Origin: Undaria pinnatifida
Lineage: Eukaryota; Sar; Phaeophyceae; Laminariales; Alariaceae
Direction: 5' to 3'
Length of the DNA: 64,000 nt
Assembly (NCBI GenBank): GCA_012845835.1
Contig: JABAKD010000015.1
Span: 1,243,001 to 1,307,000 of the forward strand
Shown one piece after another: positions 56,406-64,000 of the stretch; within the stretch, counting starts at the first letter, position 1, and each line of letters begins with the position of its first letter. The notes under the pieces were generated by a model, which was not told where the DNA came from, made no database searches, and saw only the letters and a list, made by a program, of their open reading frames with translations. Both the position numbers and the translations under genes were made by a program.

Positions 56406-56623
56406 TTCCAGTTATGCTTGAAAGCACAACCAGTATACCAAGTTAACTCGCCTAGATTATTCGTGGGAAACTTAGTATTTAATGCGGCATGGAAATCTCT
56501 GAATGCCTCGTCCGATCCTGCAATCACAATGTCATCTACATGAACGGCCATAATCAGTTCTACCTTGCCATCCACAACCATGCGAAAAACACAAGGATCA
56601 GTCCTACTCTTCAGGAAAACCAC
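56357..56623 (-). pseudogene. Copia element B: RT fragment with catalytic VHVDD box
   Basis: VFLKSRTDPCVFRMVVDG and IMAVHVDDIVIAGSDEAF are the Copia RT blocks around the catalytic Asp pair, followed by FPTNNLGELTWYTGCAF. Only about 95 bp separate it from the Ser/Pro-rich integrase-RT linker at 56720, whereas element A has roughly 800 bp there. The RT fingers and first palm blocks have therefore been deleted. Confidence 0.88.
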
Positions 56624-56719
56624 TCAGCATGCACACGTTTGACTCCCCTGTATTTTCGTCCGCAGCAGGTCCTCCGGCCATCACGGCCATTGCATCCTCC
56701 GTCGTCTAGGATGTATTTA

Positions 56720-57700
56720 TCAGTATACTTCCATACTCCGTCCACTTTTGCACTCTGCCGCAGACATCGCGTTCTCGATCACACGCTGACGTTGATCAGA
56801 TTCATCGTGCAGGCAATGGCTCTGACCCCGGGTCCGGCCCATTACTGTTGGGGGTAGCCGTCCCCAGCTACTGAGCTCGTGAGCTGCCCTGCCCGACAGG
56901 ACCGCGGGGGGACCTTCGCCGTTCCCTTGGTCGGTGCCGGAGGTTGCTGATGCGTCTGAGCCGCTTTCGGCCCTCCCTGCCGGGACCGAAGAGGCGTCCA
57001 CCGCGCCCCCTTGAGACGAATCCATCGTCTCGACTGTTTCGGCCCTCCCTGCCAGGACCGAGAAGGCGTCTACCATGCCCCCTTGAGACGAATCCATCGT
57101 CTCGGGTGTTTCGTCGCCAGCATCGCCGGCGACAGGTGCCTCCTGTAAGCGCTCCCGCAAGAACGCGTGCAGATCAAACCCCCACGTCACGTCGAGGTCG
57201 GTCAGGCGAGCCAGACCTTCATCCTGCTCGTCCATCACCCCCCCCCCCACCTCCATCTGACGTGCTCTCGTCGTCGGCCTTGGACCCCCCTCTTCCTGGG
57301 ACAGGGAGTCATGCATTGGGGCAGGTACAGGTGGTGAAGGCGGCACGCGTTGCCAGGTGACATGGCGCGTGATACGCAGAGTACGGTGTTTGGTCAGCAC
57401 TCGTACGGCGTCTCGGGGGTGGTTAGGCGCAGGGCTCAGGTAAAAACACTCCTGTGCTTTCGGCTGAGACTTGTTTTTCCTCTTCACCTTGCAGTAGCCA
57501 GGCTTGAGGAAAGGTAGAAGCACTATCGGGGGGGATTTACCGTACCACATCTCGTACGGCGACTTGTTTGCGGGGTCAGCGGACGTTGCCGTGCGGTTCA
57601 GAGCATCGCACGCCCAGTGCGACGCTTCAGCCCACAACGATTCAGTTGCCGGCAATTGCGCGCCGGGAAAAAGCTCATGAGCTTGGATTCGACCCGCCAT
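56720..57700 (-). pseudogene. Copia element B: integrase C-terminal part and linker
   Basis: PATESLWAEASHWACDALNR, SPYEMWYGKSPP and CFYLSPAPNHPRDAVRVLT are conserved after the Copia integrase core, as in element A. A disordered acidic linker follows, with two copies of ETMDSSQGG(M/A)VDA and AGRAE repeats. The frame stops at ECKSGRSMEVY, where RT should begin. Upstream, a TAG at 57710-57712 and a frameshift near 57795 separate it from the integrase core. Confidence 0.85.
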
Positions 57701-57794
57701 TGCGGCCGTCTAAATCAAACTTAGCGCACGCTCAGCTACCCCATTGAATTGGGGACTGTCGGCCGTGGTGAATTCTTGCTTAATGCATCGCGAT

Positions 57795-58688
57795 CTACAT
57801 AGATAGGTCGCCAAACTTTCCCCCCCAAAATTCACCGCCCCCATCGGATCGGACGGTCACCACCTGTGACGGGACACCATCTGCACAAGTGTCCGAGAGG
57901 AACTGCTCGAACGTTTCCGCGGCGTCCGATTTGTGGTGCATAAAGTACACCCACGTATACCGTGAAAAATCGTCGCGCACAATGAGAGTATAACGCATCC
58001 CCCCGTCAGACTCTACCACCTTAGGCCCACTCAAATCCACAAAAACCCTCCCGAGCTTCTTATCTGCTCGAGTGTGTGTGGACTGCTTGATACCTCGACG
58101 GAGACCCTTCGCCATGGAGCACCCTTTGCACTCCAGCAGCTTTCCCTCGAAGACGACCCCTTGCTGCTTCGCGGTTTTCCGGAGCAGTGCCTCGTGGGAG
58201 TGTCCGGCCGCACAGTGGTAGTCATTTATGTTGAAAACGGGCTTGTTTGGCAGTTTTCCCGGGGCGAGTACAGCACAGGCATCTCCCCTAGTGCTGCAGT
58301 CGACCCGGTAGCCGTACAGGCTGTACAGGTTCCCGGTCAATGGAAACACGATCGAACGCTCAGACTTGAGCTTGACCATAATCCCTGCGGGACGTCCTTC
58401 AAAAGTGTGACCGTGCTTCACGAGAGTGGGTAAGGAAAATAGATGATTTCGGAGGTCTGGCACGTGCGCAACATTTGTCAGCGTTACTCGTACAAGACCG
58501 TTTCCGGATCGAAGGGCAAAGTAAATATCGCCGTATCCTTCGATCATGCAGGTTAAGCCGTCAGCAATGCGCAGTTTCAAATTGCACTCTCTATAGTTGA
58601 TCATGCCATCTGCGGAAGGCGTCATGTGAGTAGACGCTCCACTATCGCAAAGCCAGGCCTCATCCCCTACTTGCCAAGCCGGCTCCCC
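57795..58688 (-). pseudogene. Copia element B: protease and integrase zinc/core region
   Basis: The protease motif WLCDSGASTHMTPSADG starts the segment. It lies in the same frame as the upstream Gag segment but beyond a TAA at 58689-58691. Integrase follows: GHSHEALLRKTAKQQG and LECKGCSMAKG (zinc region), VFVDLSGPK and VRSDGGGEFWGG (catalytic Asp residues). The frame ends at FGDLSM. One base shifted, it continues CIKQEFTTADSP, then NGVAERALSL (catalytic Glu) and the TAG at 57710. Confidence 0.88.
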
Positions 58689-59348
58689 TTACCCCTTTTT
58701 GCCCGAAACATTACTGCACTTGCCTGTCTCTCTGGCCTTGAAAGCTGAAGCCTCGACCGCATCAGAATCGTCATTGTCGTCCGACGTCGCCAGCACAGCT
58801 TCCTCTTTTGATGTGGGGCAGACATCAGCAGCGTGACCCCGTCCGTGGCATCTGCTGCATAGCTCCTCCGTGCAGTCCATCCTCCAATGGCCCTTCTTGC
58901 CACACCTGTGGCATCTCACCTCGGAGGCACCATCGGCGGCTTTGGCGCTGCTGCCATCACCACTGGCAGCCGCGGCCGGGCCACCACCGTCCTCGTTGGT
59001 GCCTTTACCGCCGCATCCTTGTCGTGCCCAACGTCCACGTCTTCCTTTTCCGCGGCCTCCACCTTTCCGGTGGGTACCGCTGCCGGCCCCTTTTCTTTGG
59101 CCACCATCGCCGCCGCCGGCGAACATAGCATGGCCGGTATAGCCAGCATTGGACCCCTTCTTCCTGCTTCCAGAAAGCCGGTGATGCCGTTCTCGTACAG
59201 CCTTGATTATGTCATCGCGGGCGATACTGTCACGAGATGCAAGGTTCCTTGCCTCCACCTCGTATTCGGCAGGCAGAGCGTCAATAAAAATGGTGTACAG
59301 CATGTGGTCGTCGACGGTCATTCCTGCTGTGCGCATTTTTTGCGGCAA
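58689..59348 (-). pseudogene. Copia element B: Gag C-terminus with two CCHC zinc knuckles
   Basis: Reads MTVDDHMLYTIFIDALPAEY and IARDDIIKAVRERHHRLSG (the Gag UBN2-type region), a Gly/Arg-rich stretch, then two knuckles CHRCGKKGHWRMDC and CSRCHGRGHAADVC. Element A has only one knuckle. TAA at 58689-58691 interrupts the frame before the protease. Its left neighbour in the protein is in another frame (break near 59340). Confidence 0.88.
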
Positions 59349-60313
59349 GATCTTCGATCCTGCCCATCTCTTCTAGGGGGTTACTCTCTGGCGCTATATT
59401 CAAACTATTGAGGCGGCGGGACAGGTCGGATTTGGCCCCCGTCATTTGAGGGCCGTACCACGCGAGGTGCACGTCCCACGCTTCTCTCGGCGAGGTGCAC
59501 CTTTGCAAGATACTTTTGTCGCTCCTGCTCTTCAAGGTCGTCGATAGGAAATTCCAAGCGAGTGCATGTATGTGTACACGTCCGCGGTTGTACCCCCTTC
59601 CGAGAAGTACCGACTTTTCGGTGTCTAATTCCCCTACTGGAACGTACTGGGGTGGATCCGCCACAAACGCAGATAGGAAACCTACTCCTTTCGCGTAGTA
59701 CCTGGCGTCTCTGGTCCAGGCAGTGAATTCGGGCTCTTTCCCACTAAATTGTGGGACAGCGGTGTGTTTGAGAGCAAGTCTAGGTAGAGGCATATCATAT
59801 CCTACTTCCAACTCACCGCCGGGGTATGACCCCCATTCTCCCGCCACCCTTGGCTGGTCTGGCTGACCCCTTGCTGGGCCAACCTCGACAGGAACAGCGG
59901 CTTTCCTGCGTCCCGTCACTCCAACACCACGCGAGGCATCCTCACGAAAAGTCGTTTCTCTTGCTGCTGTTGTATATCCTCGCGCTCCGCCTCCAGCAGT
60001 AGTAGCACCAGCAGCAGAAATTTGTCGTGCCGCAGCAGTGGGGTCAGCCCCTTGTTGGCTACCCCTTTCAGCAGCGCTGTCCTCAGCGCCGATATTCCTC
60101 ACAGCAGTGGGTTCAGCCCCTCGCGGGCTGGCCCTTACAGCAGCGCTGCTCTCAGCGCTGCTGGACTCCGACGGGCCGTTGTTCCTCATGAGCTCGGCCA
60201 TCATCTCCCTCATATCATGCATCATCGATGCTTGTCTCTCCTCTTATCACCAACTGAAGCTCATTCCTCAGCTGCTGAATCTCATCCGAGGAGTCTCTTT
60301 CCTGTGCAGACAT
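59281..60313 (-). pseudogene. Copia element B: Gag N-terminus
   Basis: The natural start is probably the ATG at 60313 (MSAQERDSSDEIQQLRNELQ, coiled-coil-like), which runs into a stop near 60226. A shift there leads to MMHDMREMMAELMRNNGPSE and an Ala/Ser-rich region with repeated GAEPTAVRNIGAE-type units. The conserved LKHTAVPQFSGKEPEFTAW block (compare QSVPKFSGKSEDFPLW in element A) follows, up to SNPLEEMGRIEDLA. The frame breaks again near 59340. Confidence 0.85.
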
Positions 60314-60357
60314 CCTTGGCTGCTGGTACCAGAACTTCTACTCTCAGGCCACTAGTG

Positions 60358-60584
60358 TGTTCGTAGAGTCCAAGCCTGGATGCCCTGACCGCCTCGCGGT
60401 CTGACGAGTGTTCTTATCTTCGTTGTAGTACAGGACAGAGAGGAGAGAAGGAGCAGAGAGCGGAGAGCGGAGAGCGGAGTGCTGGAGCTCTCCTCTCATG
60501 AAAGAAATTGCATTAAAACGCCTTCGAATTACGCAACCCTCTACAACATTTGTAACCGTCGTGCTGTGACGATCCAAACTAACA
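60358..60584 (-). repeat. 5' LTR of Copia element B
   Basis: 227 bp, TGTTCGTAGAGTCC...ATCCAAACTAACA, followed by the duplication GCGAT (60585-60589). Reading leftwards, the internal region starts CTAGTGGCCTGAGAGTAGAA; TGGCCTGAGAG may be the primer-binding site. Confidence 0.93.
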
Positions 60585-60589
60585 GCGAT

Positions 60590-60815
60590 ACCGTGTCTTG
60601 CCCTTCGTTTTGCGGTGTTGTGTCGTGCGGCGCTGTGCGTTCTTTTGAACATACAGCAAGCAGTAGTACCAGGTATGATACAGGTACCAGGTACCATTTA
60701 TTATGTACGTGCCGTGTTCTCATCAAACGTACTACCGTTCAGAACGTGGCATCAACAAGCATCTATCTACGAAGCGCAGGGCAATTAGCTCTGCACAAGC
60801 ACCTCTTGGCAACAT
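60590..60815 (+). repeat. RepD copy 2, right part
   Basis: Continues the block broken at 55040: ACCGTGTCTTGCCCTTCG, TTCTTTTGAACATACAGCAA, GCAGGGCAATTAGCTCTGCA. It ends near CACAAGCACCTCTTGGCA, shared with RepE. Confidence 0.75.
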
Positions 60816-61439
60816 TTTTTCAACGCTCCAGCTTTTCTTTGCTTTCTTTCACACTTTATTGGTTTTTCCATTTCGTCAATTATTTCATTTTTTTCGTTTT
60901 TCAGTTTTTTCTTTGTTCATTTTCTACTATCTCCGGTAAATTTGATTCGTTCGTGGGGAACTCGTTTTTCATATATATTCTGAACATTTTTTTACCTTAT
61001 TTTTTTTACTTTACTCCTTTTTTCCAAGTAACTTTTGTTTTTCGGAGTTGAACTTGCAACTTTGTTTCTTTGGGAGTTGAACATGCATTTTAAAGGACGT
61101 CCATATGCGACGGAGATGAACTTGCATTTTAATAGACGTCCATGCGAGCTTTATTTGTGTAATGCGCCCAAGGGCACACAGCACAAGGCAACAACATGAA
61201 CAAGCTGAAGCTGTGGGCCAGTTATGACAATTATTGTATTTTTTTTGTTTTTCAGTTGTTTCCTCGTTCATTTTCTACTATCTCCTTTAAATTTGATTCA
61301 TTCGAACTCGATTTTCATCTTCTTCTAAACATTTATTTACAATTGGTCCAGCTTTTCTTCGATTTCTTGCTGTGAGTTTTGACCATTCAATCGGTCGTAC
61401 TCGCAGCTGACTTTTTCAATTTTCAATATATATATATAT
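60816..61439. other. T-rich non-coding stretch
   Basis: About 620 bp, strongly T-rich on the plus strand, with a repeated TTTCAGTTGTTTCCTCGTTC-like segment (TTTTTCGTTTTTCAG/TTTTTTTGTTTTTCAG) and CATTTTCTACTATCTCC at 60917 and 61269. No coding signal was seen. Confidence 0.4.
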
Positions 61440-61965
61440 CGATTCTTTAAAGAGATTTTTTTTTTTTCCCGGATGACGCCTGGATTCAACCAACAAAAAC
61501 CAGGGTTATAAGCGGACAGTCGATCTACTAGACCACAAAGTCACATTGCTATCTTTTTTTTTTTTCGACAAATAAATATCGATTTTTTATGAGGATCATT
61601 TTTTTCTTTTCGATGACACCCGGATTCGAACCAGCGAAGGCCACCAGGATTATACGCGGACAGTCTATGTACTAGTTTAGACCACAATATGTCACAGCAG
61701 CAGTAGTGTCTACCAGTACTAACATTTTTTACCAAAAAAAAATACCAACTTTTTCATGAGGATCATTTTTTTCTTCATATGACTCCTGGATTCAGCCAAA
61801 GAACACCAGGTTTATAAGCGGACAGTCTATCTACTCGTAGAAGACCACAAAGTCACGTAGATATCTATAACTTTCTTTATGGGGATCTTTTTTTTCCTCG
61901 ATTACACCGGGATTCGAACCTACGAGAAGACCTTGAGGCTACATACCCGTACTACTACACCAGGT
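61440..61965 (-). repeat. Four tandem tRNA-derived SINE-like units, minus orientation
   Basis: Units at about 61468-61548, 61611-61695, 61775-61857 and 61896-61965 are the reverse complement of those at 9826-10060. On the minus strand each reads GTGGTCTA..., GACTGTCCGC, and a B box. The B box is canonical GGTTCGAATCC in units 2 and 4 and GGTTGAATCC in unit 1. Each unit ends in an A tract (seen as T8-T12 on the plus strand). Unit 4 is the most diverged. Confidence 0.75.
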
Positions 61966-62132
61966 TTGTACATACCATCAGGTACTACGCTGTTGGATCA
62001 CAATAAACGCCCAGCTTAGATCAGTCCGGCTTTATACAGTCCAGCAGCGCAGCGTAGCGCCGTGCGGAGCCGTGCGGTGCGGTGCCGTGTGCCCTTCGCT
62101 GCGGTGCTGTGTCGTGCTGCGCTGTGTCCTTT
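61966..62132 (+). repeat. RepD copy 3, interrupted by miniature element
   Basis: TTGTACATACC, CTGTTGGATCACAATAAACG and GCAGCGCAGCGTAGCGCCGT up to GCTGTGTCCTTT. The adjoining RepE-type sequence resumes after the insertion at 62894, as in the uninterrupted GCTGTGTGCTTTCTTTCGAA near 30490. Confidence 0.7.
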
Positions 62133-62403
62133 TGTTAAGATACGGCTCCGAAAGGCCTGTAATTATCTGAATTTGAGATCATTTGGATGGGTTTCGTATG
62201 ATAAGGTTGGCGGTTTATATTCGGGAAAGTGAGGAAGTAGATCGGAGGCACGTGCCTCCGATCTCAGAAGCTATCCCGGGCTCTGGTGGAAACGAATAAA
62301 TCTACATCTCTACGAAGGAACGAAAGTGAGTACCCTCCGAGGACCTGCTCAATTGGCAGACCTGCAGGGGGCACTCTGTGTCCCCCACCTTTAATTTACC
62401 ATG

Positions 62404-62431
62404 TGGCGTCAACGGCAGGACACGAACCTGC
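62404..62431 (+). promoter_or_regulatory. Primer-binding site complementary to a tRNA-Ser-like 3' end
   Basis: The complement reads GCAGG-TTCGTGT-CCTGC (T arm), then CGTTGACG and CCA. The identity extends over the whole T arm and acceptor strand, longer than the usual 12-18 nt. Confidence 0.7.
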
Positions 62432-62488
62432 GCGTGGAATCACAATGGGTTTCGTTTCTTTCTACTTCTTTTCTTCGCATTTTCCTGG

Positions 62489-62585
62489 CTCCATAGCCAG
62501 ACGATTAGAGGTGTTGGAGTGGGTTTTGAGGAGCCGCATCTTCGACTCATGGTCTAGTTCGTAGAACCGGGGTTTCCTCGAATCT
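62489..62585 (+). other. Degenerate type II tRNA-like segment inside the miniature element
   Basis: TAGCCAGACGATTAGAGGTG resembles the Ser/Leu tRNA D arm and A box (TGGCCGAGTGGTTAAGG). CCGGGGTTTCCTCGAATCTC resembles a T arm with an insertion (B box). Stems are incomplete, so it is a relic or a Pol III promoter-like sequence, not a tRNA gene. Confidence 0.4.
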
Positions 62586-62897
62586 CCCACATTTCTGCAT
62601 AGGCGACTCATCAGGGTGGGCTAGTGTTAAGATACGGCCTCGAAAGGCCTGTAATTATCCTAATTTGAGATCTTTTGGACGGGTTTCGTATGACAAGGTT
62701 GGCGGTTTATATTCGGGAAAGTTAGGAAGTAGATCGGGGGCACGTGCCTCCGATCTCAGAAGCTATCCCGGGCACTGGTGGAAACGAATATAGCTACATC
62801 TCTACGAAGGAACGAAAGTGAGTACTCTCCGAGGACCTGCTCAATTGGCAGACCTGCAGGGGGCACTCTGTGTCCCCCACCTTTAATTTAACACTTT

Positions 62898-63275
62898 CTT
62901 TCGAACATAGACTAGAGCAGTACCGGGTATAATACGTGTTGTTGCGTAATATAGTCTATAGTTTTCATATTTTTTCTTTTTCTACATGTACTTGACCTTG
63001 CACGGCCCCCTGTTTTTTCCCCCACGCAAAGTACCCCCGTACCGCCGATCAGAACGTAACACCGGTACCAAAAAAAAGCACACAGCACAGCTGAGCACAG
63101 CATCAAGGCAATTTGCTCTGCACAAGCAGCTCTTGGCATTATCAAATCGCTGTCCGCACTAAATCATGAGCCTCTTCTTTCTGCCCCCTTCACATGTTTT
63201 TAGTTGCATTCTTCCTTGCCTTGCGCGAGCGTAGCGGGCGGCGTCAGCCGCCCGCGGAGCAGAGCCCTTGTAGTC
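62898..63275 (+). repeat. RepE copy 2
   Basis: Colinear with 30490-30865 (TTTCGAACATAG, CCCACGCAAAGTACCCCCGT, TTGCTCTGCACAAGCAGCTC). It ends in the hairpin GCGGGCGGC-GTCA-GCCGCCCGC (63234-63255) and the GAGCCCTTGTA tail, here with a short GAGCA insertion. Confidence 0.8.
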
Positions 63276-63277
63276 TA

Positions 63278-63435
63278 ATTACTTAGTTCTCGACCCCCTC
63301 GGAGGTCTCGCTCGGCAAATCCTTCCCCCTCTCAGCCCTTCTCAGCCCCTTTCAGCCCGTAATTGCCGAACAGAAAATTAGTTGCTACGGAAAAGAACCG
63401 TCCCGAAGTTCCTCAAGAAAATTAGTTGCTGGGGA
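63278..63435 (+). repeat. Rep2 copy 4
   Basis: TAATTACTTAGTTCTCGACC, CTCGCTCGGCAAATCCTTCC and GAAAATTAGTTGCTACGG. It continues into the GCTGAAAGCGCTCGGTTGGT linker as at 32015. Confidence 0.8.
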
Positions 63436-63499
63436 AATTACAAATATCTTCGTGCTGAAAGCGCTCGGTTGGTGCTTCCCTCTGGCATCTCCGAGTGAG

Positions 63500-63727
63500 T
63501 TTTGTCAGCTGAGATCTGGGCTTCGCTCATCAGCTCCGCACCGGCCAGCACCCCACCGCAGCGCTATAGCTCGCAGCAACGCAGCGCCGTGCAGTGCCCT
63601 GCGATGCCCTGCAGCTCTAGCTTAGCAGAGCGCAGCGCTGTGCTTTGACGTGCTTTGCTGTTTTGCCATGCTGCGTGCTTTGCGGTACTTTTATTAGTTC
63701 GTACGTGCCAGTGAAATCATTCGCAGT
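63500..63727 (+). repeat. CAGCGC-rich block, intact copy
   Basis: CTGAGATCTGGGCTTCGCTC to CATTCGCAG, followed by TATCATTCCACGTACCGGTA. It is the second uninterrupted example of the Gypsy target site. Confidence 0.8.
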
Positions 63728-64000
63728 ATCATTCCACGTACCGGTACTATTAGAATAGTCTAGTCTAATACCGGTACTATTAGACTAGTTTAATAAGTTT
63801 GTACATAAAGCGTTGTTGGATCACAACGCACCCCCACCTCAGGTCAGCCCGGCTATAGACAAATATATATAGCTCAGCAGTGCAGCGCGGCATAGTACGG
63901 TGCCGTGTCTTGCCCTTCGTTTCGCGGTGCTGTGTGTCGTGCGGCCCTGTGCGTTCTTTTGAACATACATACAGCAAGCAGTAGGTAGTAGTACCAGGTG
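63728..64000 (+). repeat. RepD copy 4, cut by the window end
   Basis: Same block order as 54403-54712 with an inserted tandem of (T)CTAATACCGGTACTATTAGA near 63745-63790. It runs to the end of the window at GTAGTACCAGGTG. Confidence 0.75.

Larger units (their letters stand above)
55041..60584 (-). mobile_element. Deleted Ty1/Copia LTR retrotransposon (element B)
   Basis: A minus-strand element with LTRs 55041-55277 (237 bp) and 60358-60584 (227 bp), TG...CA ends, and the 5-bp duplication GCGAT at 55036-55040 and 60585-60589. The polypurine tract GCCAGGGAGGG (minus) beside the 3' LTR is the same as in element A. The LTRs differ by about a dozen substitutions and a few indels, so it is older than element A. 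Between the polypurine tract and the RNase H stop (55278-55586) lies about 300 bp of non-coding 3' sequence. The coding region has several frameshifts, two nonsense codons and an internal deletion of RT. Confidence 0.93.
62133..62893 (+). mobile_element. Miniature LTR element (TRIM-like), 761 bp, with Ser-tRNA primer site
   Basis: Direct repeats 62133-62401 and 62625-62893 are both 269 bp (TGTTAAGATACGG...TTTAATTTAACA, with TACCA at the left copy's end) and are flanked by the 4-bp duplication CTTT (62129-62132; 62894-62897). Only 223 bp lie between them. Two bases after the left LTR comes TGGCGTCAACGGCAGGACAC continuing to 62431. This 28-nt stretch is the complement of a tRNA 3' end with a perfect GCAGG/CCTGC T stem, most like tRNA-Ser. 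A tRNA-like segment lies further in. It has no protein-coding capacity, so reverse transcription would have to be supplied in trans. Confidence 0.9.

Overview
The window looks like repeat-rich nuclear DNA of a eukaryote with long introns. The gene structures, retroelement types and a FAM185A-type gene fit a stramenopile such as a brown alga, but that assignment is inference. No prokaryotic operon, CRISPR array or complete tRNA/rRNA gene was seen. Host coding content is sparse. It comprises a four-exon FAM185A-like gene (14481-20252, +), a single-exon Lys-rich NKAPD1-like gene (29063-29854, -), and several exon-like segments of unrecognised genes (10367-12027 and 22756-23025, +).

Most of the window is mobile DNA. 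At the left lies a full-length Ty1/Copia element (A, 1870-7569, -) with 369-bp LTRs and a 5-bp target duplication. At the right lies an older, deleted Copia element (B, 55041-60584, -), also with a 5-bp duplication. Between them, 32288-54402 is a Ty3/Gypsy-type array arranged LTR-internal-LTR-internal-LTR with period 10,804 bp and one 4-bp target duplication around the whole array. The central LTR is a mosaic of the outer two, as expected from unequal recombination between the LTRs of a single insertion. Each unit lacks a recognisable gag, carries about 6 kb of AT-rich non-coding cargo, and shares the same broken pol.

Two miniature LTR elements (12504-12877, -; 62133-62893, +) have 4-bp duplications, a primer-binding site starting TGGCGTC and tRNA-like internal sequence. 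Two non-coding DNA transposons of hAT type or hAT-like form are present (27550-28644; 15633-17210, the latter in intron 1 of the FAM185A-like gene). tRNA-derived SINE units lie at 9826-10060 and, inverted, at 61440-61965.

The rest is dispersed and tandem repeats. A GC-rich 'CAGCGC' block, a TATA-containing block and associated families recur at about 7.8, 30-32, 54-55, 60-64 kb. The Gypsy element, Copia B and the second miniature element all sit inside these blocks, and the empty target can be read from other copies. The layout is therefore an island of nested insertions around a few host genes, not a working gene cluster.
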